From positions 1 to 12,071 of the forward strand of contig JBEKNT010000194.1 of the NCBI GenBank assembly GCA_049522565.1: a stretch of DNA of 12,071 nt, written 5' to 3'. Positions 1 through 7,035 of this stretch are shown piece by piece (the stretch's first letter is position 1; each line of letters starts with the position of its first letter). This DNA comes from JASHVB01 sp049522565. Lineage in GTDB: Bacteria; Pseudomonadota; Alphaproteobacteria; Acetobacterales; Acetobacteraceae. A program made the position numbers and the translations under genes. The notes beneath the pieces were generated by a model. It worked only from the letters and a program-made list of their open reading frames with translations, was not told where the DNA came from and made no database searches.

Positions 1-30
1 GGCGCACTGCCAGGCCGCTATGTCGGCCGG

Positions 31-834
31 ATGCAGCGTGTCGTCTTCTCGGCCGATGACTTTGGATTGTCGGAATCCGTCAACGAAGCGGTCGAACGCG
101 CGTTTCGTGATGGCGCGCTGAACGGCGCCAGCCTGATGGTGGCGGGCTCCGCTGCGGCCGACGCGGTGCGGCGTGCGCGCGCATTGCCTGGGCTGCGGGT
201 CGGGCTGCATCTGGTGGTCATCGAAGGCCAGGCGCTGCTGCCGCCGCTGGATATTCCGGATCTGGTGGACGCGTCAGGCTGGTTTCCATCCGACCAGTTG
301 CGTCTTGGCGTGAACTACTCTTTCCGTCCGCGTCTACGCCGCCAACTCGCGGCGGAAATCCGTGCGCAGTTCGCCGCGTTTGCCGCCACCGGCCTGACGC
401 TCGATCATGCCAACGCGCACAAGCACATGCATCTGCATCCGACGGTCGGCCGGCTGATGTTGCAGATCGGCGCTGAGTTTGGTCTGCGCTCGGTGCGCAT
501 TCCGGCGGAGCCGCCGGCGGTGCTTGCGCGTTGCGGCACGCGGGTCGGGTGGGGTGCCCACGCGTTGTATCATTGGACGCGCGTATTGCGCCGCCAGGCA
601 CGCCGGGCCGGAATGATAACCAACGATTACTGTTTCGGCCTGGCATGGAGCGGCCACATGACGACGCCACGCGTGCTCCGTCTGCTGCACGAATTGCCGG
701 ACGGGGTCAGCGAGATTTATTTCCATCCGGCGGTTGTGCGGGACGCGGAACTGACGCGCCTCATGCCGGATTACGAGCATGCGGCGGAATTGGCGACGCT
801 GCTCGATGCGTCGGTGTCGGAAGCCCGGCCATGA
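31..834 (+). CDS. hpnK: Hopanoid biosynthesis-associated deacetylase HpnK (YdjC/ChbG-like)
   Basis: A 267-residue protein of the YdjC/ChbG-like carbohydrate deacetylase fold. Visible motifs are the N-terminal ADDFG (D9, D10), GLHL (H60), the histidine-rich NAHKHMHLHP at 128-137 and FHPA (H232), which fit the Asp/His metal-binding site of the family. From the literature on hopanoid cyclitol ether synthesis, HpnI adds N-acetylglucosamine to bacteriohopanetetrol, HpnK removes the acetyl group and HpnJ makes the cyclitol ether; the reaction here is assigned by family. The length is normal. The ATG at 31 places ADDFG where the family has it. The frame is open to the window edge and there is no clear Shine-Dalgarno site, so translation is probably coupled to an upstream hpn gene outside the window. 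The stop lies in an ATGA (831-834), which could couple to a following gene, but only an 8-codon frame follows. No signal peptide is seen, so it should be cytoplasmic. Confidence 0.88.
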   Translation: MQRVVFSADDFGLSESVNEAVERAFRDGALNGASLMVAGSAAADAVRRARALPGLRVGLHLVVIEGQALLPPLDIPDLVDASGWFPSDQLRLGVNYSFRPRLRRQLAAEIRAQFAAFAATGLTLDHANAHKHMHLHPTVGRLMLQIGAEFGLRSVRIPAEPPAVLARCGTRVGWGAHALYHWTRVLRRQARRAGMITNDYCFGLAWSGHMTTPRVLRLLHELPDGVSEIYFHPAVVRDAELTRLMPDYEHAAELATLLDASVSEARP

Positions 835-837
835 CGA

Positions 838-978
838 GGGGAGCGACCGCATAGGCGTCAGGATAAGCGGGACGCGGAGAAGAAAACTCCCCCTCCCCCC
901 AACCCCCTCCCGCAAGGGGAGGGGGAGTGAATTTTTGCTCCGTCGAGCGCTTATCCTGACGCCCATGGGGGGCGACCG
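838..978. repeat. Imperfect palindromic intergenic element with 16-bp inverted ends (MITE/REP-like)
   Basis: The core at 854-963 is bounded by perfect 16-bp inverted repeats: GGCGTCAGGATAAGCG at 854-869 and its reverse complement at 948-963. Inside is a 12-bp perfect C-rich/G-rich stem (887-898 with 916-927). The intervening arms also pair imperfectly, so nearly the whole 110 bp is a palindrome. A near-perfect direct repeat, GGGG(A/G)GCGACCG, flanks it at 838-849 and 967-978. These could be target-site duplications or part of the element. Similar C-rich palindromes, which translate as Leu/Arg/Gly-rich peptides, are dispersed in many alphaproteobacterial genomes; that is general knowledge and copy number was not checked. 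No transposase is present, so if mobile it would be non-autonomous. Confidence 0.6.
887..939. terminator. Probable bidirectional intrinsic terminator between hpnK and the nuclease gene
   Basis: A 12-bp perfect stem (887-898 paired with 916-927) encloses a 17-nt loop. On the minus strand the stem is followed by TTTTCTTCT (886 downwards), a good U-rich tract for ending the transcript of the nuclease gene. On the plus strand it is followed by a weaker tract, TGAATTTTT, for hpnK. It lies in the convergent gap where both transcripts should end. It is embedded in the palindromic repeat, so termination may be a side effect of that element. Confidence 0.6.
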
Positions 979-998
979 TGCAACGGAAGTTTCCGCGG

Positions 999-1889
999 TC
1001 ACCCAGGTGTCTGAAATTGAACCGATACCGGGCAGTGATCCGATAACCGATCCTTCCAGTCATCGCCGCTCTCGCGGTAGCTCAACACGCGCAACGTCGG
1101 CAGTTGCATCCAGTCGCGCGCCGCGCCGCCGGCGATGATGTGGTCGATGAACGCCTCATTGACCCAGCACGGACTGGAGCGCCCCTCCGTTGCGCGTACC
1201 AGCGGTGCCGTATTGCTCAATGCGGCCCATAGCTGGTCCTTTCCGTCCATGTGGCGGTTGAAGTCGCCCAGCACGATGAATGGCACGCCTTCGTGCTGAC
1301 GCGCCGCGATCCAGGCCTGTAACGGCGGAACCTGGGCGCGCAACTCGGTGCAGGGGCGGCGCCTGCTGCGTGTTAGTTGCGCGTCGTCGCAGCCGGTCTT
1401 GAGGTGCACCGCCAAAACGCGCAGCAGTCCCGCAGTAAGGTGCAGCGTGATGTCGGCGCCGCTGCGCAGGTGCAGGTGCCGGTCGCCCTGCAACGCGGTG
1501 ACGTCCGGGTTGACGTCGTAGGTCAGGCCGCGACGCACGACGATGCCGACACGCTGCACCACCTCGTCATGGGTCATATGGATCGAATAGTGGTCAGGTG
1601 GGAAAATGCGGGCGGCGACGGCGCGGCCGTCCACCTCCTGGATGGCGATGACGTCCGCATCCAGTTGCGTTGCGTATTGCCGCAGCCGATCGAAATCCTC
1701 CGGTGCCCGCACGTGCACATCCGCGGGCAGCGACGGATCGCCGGCGGGGCGTTCGGTCAGCCAGTTCAAGTTCCAGGTGGCGACTTTCAGTTCGGCGGCA
1801 AGCGTGACCGCAGGCAGCAGCAGACTCGCCAGGACAGCGAGCGCCAGGCGAGTGAAGTTCGATGGTGGCCGGAGCCGGAGTTGCCGCAT
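999..1889 (-). CDS. Secreted endonuclease/exonuclease/phosphatase (EEP) family protein
   Basis: A 296-residue protein. Residues 1-32 form a signal peptide: basic MRQLRLR, a hydrophobic stretch LALAVLASLLLPAV, and a likely cut after the LAA near residue 32. Export across the inner membrane is predicted. The rest is one EEP (DNase I/exonuclease III-like) domain. Motifs seen are TWNLNW (N40), IQEVD (E85), VHLK (H162), VLGDFNRH (D209, N211), IDHI (D249, H250) and SDHCP (D284, H285), so the metal and catalytic residues appear intact. Family members cleave nucleic acids, phosphoinositides or sphingomyelin; the substrate cannot be told from sequence. The ATG at 1889 gives the best signal peptide, though its ribosome binding site is weak. 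It lies 45 bp downstream of the AI-2E-family gene on the same strand, probably cotranscribed, and ends next to the palindromic terminator. Confidence 0.82.
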   Translation of the reverse strand: MRQLRLRPPSNFTRLALAVLASLLLPAVTLAAELKVATWNLNWLTERPAGDPSLPADVHVRAPEDFDRLRQYATQLDADVIAIQEVDGRAVAARIFPPDHYSIHMTHDEVVQRVGIVVRRGLTYDVNPDVTALQGDRHLHLRSGADITLHLTAGLLRVLAVHLKTGCDDAQLTRSRRRPCTELRAQVPPLQAWIAARQHEGVPFIVLGDFNRHMDGKDQLWAALSNTAPLVRATEGRSSPCWVNEAFIDHIIAGGAARDWMQLPTLRVLSYRESGDDWKDRLSDHCPVSVQFQTPG

Positions 1890-1934
1890 CTGGTCGCAGG
1901 ATGCACGAAATCCCCCGGTGCACCAAGCTGGCGT

Positions 1935-3893
1935 TCACGGCAACTGTGGCTGCGGCTGTTCCTGTGGCCGCAGCGGTGCCTGGGGTTCAGACGCTGGCTG
2001 CGGCGGCTGGGCGTCGGGTTGCGATTGCATCGGTGGGGAAGCCGCGGGTTCCCCACGCCGGGCAACGACTGCGCAGGCCTCCACCGCTTCCTGCAATGAA
2101 GTGACATAATGATCGGCACCGATCGCGGCGCGCATTCGCTCGTCGTGCAATGCCGGCGCACCCTGCGGCCATATCCCCACAAGCATCGGCAGGTCTGGCA
2201 GAACCCGGCGCAGGCGGCGCAGCAGATAGCGAACGTGCGAGATGCCACCTTCCAAATCCAGATAGCACAGACAAAGCATCGGGATGCCGCGGGCCTGCAG
2301 CGCCGGCAACTCCGAGCGCGAAATCGCCTGGTACGGCACGGCGTGCGCGGCAATCCCGCGTTCGCCGAGAAGCTGGGCGAGCATCCGCGCCGCGGCCTCG
2401 TCCAATGGTCCGCGTCCCGCAACGCACAGAACAATGCCGGGATCCGCCTGCCGTGGTTCGGTGAAGGCCGCCTCTGGCTTGGCCTCGTCCACCAACTCCT
2501 CGATTAACGTGTAGGCCGATTCCAATACGCGTTCGAGTTGCTGCGCGCTCAGGGCATCGCGTGCGGCGTCGATCGTGGCGCGCCGCAGGCCCGGCACTGC
2601 CACCTCGTCATAGTATCGGGACAGCGGTGCATCTTTCAGGAACTGTTCCGCCTGTTCGCCTGCTTCGTCCGGGTCGCCGGCCAGCATGCGTTGATAGAAG
2701 CTTTCGTCCGGTTGCAGTGCCGGACGGTCGCCCAGCAGAATGTCGAGGAACTCCAGGCGGTCGACATGCCGTCCCAGCACCATGAAGCAGAGTGTCAGCG
2801 GCGTTGACAGGATCAACCCGATCGGTCCCCACAGCCAGGTCCAGAAGATTGCTGCCACAACCACGGCAAATGGCGAGAGACCGGTCGAGTGGCCATACAC
2901 CAAGGGCTCCACCACTTGGCCCATGATGGATTCCAGCCCGCCGAACAGAACCGCGGTCCACACGACCGACGCCCAACCTGGCGACGTTGCAGCGGCGAGG
3001 AGCAGAGGCAGCACCGCCGCAAGCGGTGCGCCGATATACGGCAGGAAGCGCAGCAGCATCGCGATGATCCCCCATAGCAACGGTGAGGGCAGGCCGATGC
3101 AATACAAAGCGGTACCGATGATCGCGCCGAACGCCATATTGATGGCAAGCTGCGCAAGGAAATAACGTGACAGCCGGTGCGCAGCCTCGTCCATGGCGAC
3201 CGTGGTGCGGTGCAGGTCGGACGCACCGAACAGACGGATCATGCGATCACGCAGGTCTTCGCGCTGTGCCAGAATGAAGGTGGACACCACGAACACGATC
3301 GCCAGAGCGGCGAGTGGGTTGATCAGTGGCTCGACCACCTGTTCCGCAAGCTGCATCGCGCTACTGGGGGGCTGATGCACTTCCACCGGAACCGGCTGCG
3401 GCTCGGAATTGTCGGAGTTGTTTGCTGGTTGGGCGGGTGGTGTGCCAGGCGAGGATCGCTGCGTCGGGGCGGCATGAAACGGACGGCCGACTCCGCGCAT
3501 GATTGCGTCGAAACGCGACGATGCGAATTGCTGCACCGTTGCAATTTTTGTTTCGATCGTGCTGGCATAACGCGGGACTTGCCCGGTGAGGTTGGCGACC
3601 TGGGTGCCGATCAATCCACCCAGTCCCACGATGGTTCCCAAAGCAAGGGCAACGGCAAGCAGCGCGGCAAGGAAATCCGGCATCCGTAGGCGGTGCAATA
3701 GCTCCACCAGAGGTGCGAGCAGAAACGACAACAATACCGCAAGTGTGATGGGAATCAGGACGCTGCGGCCGAAGTAGAGCCCGGCAATGACCACGACACT
3801 GGTCCCCAGCGTCAGCAGGCTGGTGGTCCGAGGTGTCTGGGCGGCCGGGATCGGCGCCGGTCGCCGGTCCAGTGGCACGCGCTGCTCAGGCAT
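1935..3893 (-). CDS. AI-2E (PerM/TqsA) family membrane transporter with extra C-terminal soluble domain
   Basis: A 652-residue inner-membrane protein, long for a family usually near 350-400 residues. Residues 1-25 are cytoplasmic. Hydrophobic segments lie around 28-65, 73-105, 190-210, 245-265, 270-300, 305-325 and 340-375. Family hallmarks are the FILAQREDLRDRMIRLFG stretch (206-223), RFLPYIGAPLAAVLPLLLA (282-300), GQVVEPLVYGHSTGLSP (325-341) and the closing WGPIGLILSTPLT (355-367). The loop at 137-180 is a Pro/Ser/Asn/Gln-rich, probably disordered insertion. Residues 395-615 are soluble, with alternating strands and helices (GIVLCVAGRGPLDEAAARMLAQ, then PMLCLCYLDLEGG) that suggest a Rossmann-like fold. 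Residues 616-652 are a Pro/Gln-rich tail. Family members export autoinducer-2 or exchange ions such as Na+/H+; the substrate here is unknown. The ATG at 3893 is chosen over an in-frame TTG at 3968 because it has AAAGG about 10 nt upstream and the extra 25 residues are not family-like. Confidence 0.83.
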   Translation of the reverse strand: MPEQRVPLDRRPAPIPAAQTPRTTSLLTLGTSVVVIAGLYFGRSVLIPITLAVLLSFLLAPLVELLHRLRMPDFLAALLAVALALGTIVGLGGLIGTQVANLTGQVPRYASTIETKIATVQQFASSRFDAIMRGVGRPFHAAPTQRSSPGTPPAQPANNSDNSEPQPVPVEVHQPPSSAMQLAEQVVEPLINPLAALAIVFVVSTFILAQREDLRDRMIRLFGASDLHRTTVAMDEAAHRLSRYFLAQLAINMAFGAIIGTALYCIGLPSPLLWGIIAMLLRFLPYIGAPLAAVLPLLLAAATSPGWASVVWTAVLFGGLESIMGQVVEPLVYGHSTGLSPFAVVVAAIFWTWLWGPIGLILSTPLTLCFMVLGRHVDRLEFLDILLGDRPALQPDESFYQRMLAGDPDEAGEQAEQFLKDAPLSRYYDEVAVPGLRRATIDAARDALSAQQLERVLESAYTLIEELVDEAKPEAAFTEPRQADPGIVLCVAGRGPLDEAAARMLAQLLGERGIAAHAVPYQAISRSELPALQARGIPMLCLCYLDLEGGISHVRYLLRRLRRVLPDLPMLVGIWPQGAPALHDERMRAAIGADHYVTSLQEAVEACAVVARRGEPAASPPMQSQPDAQPPQPASEPQAPLRPQEQPQPQLP

Positions 3894-4109
3894 GGAACGA
3901 GAACCTTTGGTATGGAGAGGATGCAGATTAGCGGTCGACAGGGGCCGATTTGTGTCGCGCGCAGTCAACAGCGCGCGATCCGCAGTCTTTGTATCTCAGA
4001 AACGAAGCGTTGTCGGGGTCGCTTGCGCGCCGCTTGGCCGGCGTAAGGAGCATGCGCAGCGGCAACGGTAAAGGCTTCGGGGTGCGGAAGGACAGCCTCG
4101 TCCCGAGCC
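3894..4109. other. Intergenic gap upstream of the AI-2E-family gene, with GC hairpin
   Basis: A 216-bp gap between two minus-strand genes. It holds a strong hairpin at 3955-3978: 8-bp arms TCGCGCGC and GCGCGCGA with an 8-nt loop. No U-tract follows on either strand, so it is not a classic intrinsic terminator. It could be a Rho-associated terminator for the nuclease-helicase operon or part of the 5' leader of the transporter gene. A TTGACT sits in the loop and right arm on the minus strand (about 3964-3969), but no convincing -10 lies 16-18 nt beyond it. Small open frames here have no recognisable content. Confidence 0.4.
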
Positions 4110-6101
4110 TCACAGCAGCATTGGCGCAGGTTCGGCGCTTTCGTCGGGCGTCGTCGGCAGATCTTCCACCGGTTGCGCGCCACACGCGTGCAGGAATTTT
4201 GCAATCGCATCGAAATCGGCTGGCGGGCGTGTCGCGTCCGTGCCGTCGCCTGTGGGCACCCAAATCACCGTCTCGTACCGCGCGCGTGTCAGCAGCACGC
4301 GATAGGTGTTCACCTGGTAGGCGATCGCGGCCTCGCCGCGCGGTTCAAGCCAGCGCGTGCCAGCGAAGCTCCGCACGACCCAATCGATGCGATCGCGGCG
4401 GCGGATCAGGTCGTTGCCCCAGCACAGGCCGACATGGTCGAGTTCCAGACCCTGGCAGGCGAATTGCGTCGCGGGCAGTTCCAGCGCGTCGGAGGCCCGA
4501 ACGTCCGGCCAGCGTTGCAGGAACCAATTGGCGACCGCGGCGTCGTCGAGGTGCGGAAAGTTCGGCCAGATTCCATCGGCAACCAGCCGCCGGGCGCTGG
4601 CGCTGCACACCAATCCGGCCCGGCGCGTGCCGCGTGCCAAACGGCGCAATGCCGCACGCATGGTCGCAAGCGAGCGGGTCAGCAGGAACGGCACGCCGCC
4701 CGCTTCGTCGGCGATCGTTCGCGCACGTGCGGCATTGCCCAGCAGGACCGCATCGACCCAGGGCGCGGCAGAAGCGGAACGGATTGAGCGGATCGGCACG
4801 TCGAGATGTAGCGCGGCGTCGATTGTCAGCCCGTCCGGCATACCTGCGAAAAGCCGTTGCCGGGTGTCGGAGGCCGTCAGCACGCCTGGCGCGGCACGCA
4901 CATGCCAGTCGGGACGCGCGCGCAGCGCCTCACCCCAGGCTGCAAGACCGGCCTCGCCGGTATTGATCTCCTGACCGCCGCCGACCAGGGCAACGATCAC
5001 CGCCCAGTCCGCGTGGCGACGCATGATGTCGAGGAACATCGCCGCCTCGCTCTCCGCATGACCGAATTTGCGCCGGCCGAAATCGGCATCCCAGGCGCGT
5101 TGCGCCTCATCGAACACGATCACATGTTCATGCGGTGGAGCGCTCCGTGGCATGCTGTCGCGCAAGAAGCCGATCAGCGGCTGGATTGCACTTTCGGTTT
5201 CCTGTCGTGCCATGCGGATGCTGCGGCCCTGATCACGCGCGTCGCGTGCCAGCGCCTCGCGCATCACGTGTACGAGCGGGAGGTTGCCGGTAAGGAACGC
5301 CGCACCGGCTTCGGCGCCGAAGACCACCTGCAGACCGCAAAGAGTCTTGCCGGCACCGGGAATGCCGGTGACGAACACCACTTCGTGCCGACCGGTCTCA
5401 CGCGCGTGGTTGATGGTGGCACGGATTGCCTCGGTTGTGCGGGAGAGGTTGCCGACGTCGGCGCGGGCCGAGGCGATGTCGGCGACGCCGTGCCGGCCGT
5501 ACAGCATGGTTGCCGCCTCGACGATGGTGGGCACCGGCCGGTACGGGGCAAGCTCCCATGCATTCGGATCGAGTGGCCGCGCTGGGATCGGCACACGGCG
5601 TTCGATCTCGCGCAGTAGATCGGACAGCGTCGCAGCGCCGGCATCCAACACCGGCGTCACGCCGTGCCAGAGCAGTGGCCAATGGATGGCGCGTGGCGTG
5701 GCATGGGTGGCGACCAGGATCGGAACCACCGGGTGTGCACGGCTTTCGGCGTGGAAGTCGAACAGATCGAGCGCGTAATCCTCGACCTGCTGACGGTCGA
5801 TGGTGGTGAAGGATCCTGCTCCAACCTTGAATTCCAGCACCAGAACGGCGCGTTCCGTCAGCAGCACCGCATCAATCCGTCGTTGCAGCCGTAGCAGCGG
5901 ATATTCCAGCAGCAGACGCCAGCTAGCGGGCAGGCCAGGCAGAACCTCACGCAACAGGGCGATCTGCGCACGCCAAGCCTGCACTTGCGTCGCGCGGTTC
6001 AGCGGGTGCGTTTCAACCAGCCGCGTGGACAGGGTACCGACGATCGATTCCGGCTCCTGCGCCAGGAAGTCGCCGAGATCGGCTGACCACCATGCCGGCA
6101 T
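4110..6101 (-). CDS. PD-(D/E)XK nuclease-like / DUF2075 superfamily 1 helicase-like fusion protein
   Basis: A 663-residue predicted cytoplasmic protein. The N-terminal region (about 1-170) carries RRIDAVLLTERAVLVLEFK, where D77, E90 and K92 match the D...ExK core of PD-(D/E)XK or NERD-type nucleases. The rest is a DUF2075-type superfamily 1 helicase/ATPase: Walker A GIPGAGKT (246-253), Walker B VIVFDEAQ (327-334), motif III-like GGGQEIN (374-380), motif V-like TQFACQGLELD (545-555) and motif VI-like NTYRVLLTRAR (598-608). All key residues look intact. The family is usually called DUF2075 or DNA/RNA helicase-like and occurs in genomic islands and defence contexts; the substrate is unknown. The ATG at 6101 is chosen because the frame upstream of it overlaps the preceding gene and reads as Arg/Cys-rich shadow sequence. 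The start is 4 nt after the stop of the preceding gene with no clear ribosome binding site, implying translational coupling. A nucleic-acid motor with nuclease is well supported; a defence role is inference. Confidence 0.82.
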   Translation of the reverse strand: MPAWWSADLGDFLAQEPESIVGTLSTRLVETHPLNRATQVQAWRAQIALLREVLPGLPASWRLLLEYPLLRLQRRIDAVLLTERAVLVLEFKVGAGSFTTIDRQQVEDYALDLFDFHAESRAHPVVPILVATHATPRAIHWPLLWHGVTPVLDAGAATLSDLLREIERRVPIPARPLDPNAWELAPYRPVPTIVEAATMLYGRHGVADIASARADVGNLSRTTEAIRATINHARETGRHEVVFVTGIPGAGKTLCGLQVVFGAEAGAAFLTGNLPLVHVMREALARDARDQGRSIRMARQETESAIQPLIGFLRDSMPRSAPPHEHVIVFDEAQRAWDADFGRRKFGHAESEAAMFLDIMRRHADWAVIVALVGGGQEINTGEAGLAAWGEALRARPDWHVRAAPGVLTASDTRQRLFAGMPDGLTIDAALHLDVPIRSIRSASAAPWVDAVLLGNAARARTIADEAGGVPFLLTRSLATMRAALRRLARGTRRAGLVCSASARRLVADGIWPNFPHLDDAAVANWFLQRWPDVRASDALELPATQFACQGLELDHVGLCWGNDLIRRRDRIDWVVRSFAGTRWLEPRGEAAIAYQVNTYRVLLTRARYETVIWVPTGDGTDATRPPADFDAIAKFLHACGAQPVEDLPTTPDESAEPAPMLL

Positions 6102-6105
6102 GCGG

Positions 6106-7032
6106 CTACGGGCTTGGCTTGTGATGTTCGGTGGACAATAGCACCTGCCGCAACTTTTCGCGCGCGGTCTGCCCGGCTTGCAACGCATGCGCGTTGACGA
6201 TGGCGAGGCGGAAGCCGCCCGGCGGCATGGCATGGTGCGCGGGGTCGCGTTCCTCGTGGAAGGTGATCTGCACGGACGAAACGCCGGGCATGCCGCGCAC
6301 TTCGTCCACCAGCGACGGCGGCGGATGGCGATAGCGCGGACCGTGCGGGCCGAACAGCACGACGCTGTAGCCGTCGCGCCGGTCGATATCGGCATAATCC
6401 CAGTCGCCGGTGACATGCAGCCGGATCAGCGCTTCCACCCAGCCGGCGCCGTAAAGATCGGGCCATTGGTCGGCGAAGCGCAGATGCGCCTCGATGATGC
6501 GGCCGCCGATCGTTTCGAAATTCACCATGCCGGTGTAGCCGGCGAGGTGCTGGCGTGCCCAGGCGCCGCACCAGTCTTCAATGCCCGGCATCGCCTCGGC
6601 GTGGATGGTCCAGTGGTCGAACGTGCCGCCCGGGGCGGTCGCGCCGGAGGTATGGCGCCACCAGCGTGGCTCGCCGTTCACCAGCGCGGCGTCGCTGCTG
6701 ACATGCGCGCCGGTCAGCAGCGTGCACCAGAAATGCCCGGCGGTGAGCTTGGTCTTGTACTCCTCGGCGGAATGGATCGCCTGGCTGCCAGTGCCCATGC
6801 CGCGCAGGTTCATGATCGGCTTGGAAAACACCGGGAAAGCGCGCGGCATGACGCCATGCGGCGCGGCCTCCAGCCCTTGCGACAAGGCGACGGCGAGCTT
6901 GTCGTAGATCCACCGATGCCGCGGGTACCATTCCCAGGAATCGGAGTCCTCCGTGGAGATCCGCACATCCGGCGGACAGGGGACGTTCTCGAAATACTGG
7001 AAACGCCAGGGATCGGCTTCACAGATGGGCAT
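6106..7032 (-). CDS. Uncharacterised conserved protein with ATP-grasp-like features
   Basis: A 308-residue protein that I do not recognise as a named family. It has no signal peptide or membrane segment and is rich in Trp and His. Several stretches recall ATP-grasp enzymes: FSKPIMNLRGMGTGS (69-83) resembles the nucleotide-clamping lysine (K71) plus glycine loop, SSDAALVNGEPRWW (112-125) resembles the central strand pair, and GMVNFETIGGRIIEAHLR (168-185) resembles the metal-binding strand with E173, E181 and R185. If real, it would be an ATP-dependent carboxylate-amine or carboxylate-thiol ligase, but the C-terminal third (about 205-308) matches nothing known to me. The ATG at 7032 lies 3 nt after the stop of the FAD oxidoreductase gene, and the gene ends 4 nt before the nuclease-helicase gene, so it is the middle of a tight operon. 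The coding frame is secure; the fold is tentative and the function unknown. Confidence 0.75.
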   Translation of the reverse strand: MPICEADPWRFQYFENVPCPPDVRISTEDSDSWEWYPRHRWIYDKLAVALSQGLEAAPHGVMPRAFPVFSKPIMNLRGMGTGSQAIHSAEEYKTKLTAGHFWCTLLTGAHVSSDAALVNGEPRWWRHTSGATAPGGTFDHWTIHAEAMPGIEDWCGAWARQHLAGYTGMVNFETIGGRIIEAHLRFADQWPDLYGAGWVEALIRLHVTGDWDYADIDRRDGYSVVLFGPHGPRYRHPPPSLVDEVRGMPGVSSVQITFHEERDPAHHAMPPGGFRLAIVNAHALQAGQTAREKLRQVLLSTEHHKPSP

Positions 7033-7035
7033 GGG

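Noticed and set aside
1..59. Possible C-terminus of an upstream hpn gene overlapping the hpnK start
   Set aside because: One frame stops at 57-59, but about 18 codons of Arg-rich sequence cannot be identified as any hpn product.
334..1002. A 222-codon minus-strand frame through the palindromic repeat
   Set aside because: It runs antisense to hpnK. The Leu/Arg/Gly-rich peptide within it comes from the repeat, a known source of false protein matches.
3950..4966. A 338-codon plus-strand frame reaching into the intergenic gap
   Set aside because: Mostly antisense to the nuclease-helicase; its Arg/Ser/Pro-rich sequence has no motif.
6102..6416. In-frame N-terminal extension of the nuclease-helicase
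   Set aside because: It lies inside the preceding gene in another frame and reads as Arg/Cys/Ser-rich shadow; the recognisable protein begins at the ATG at 6101.
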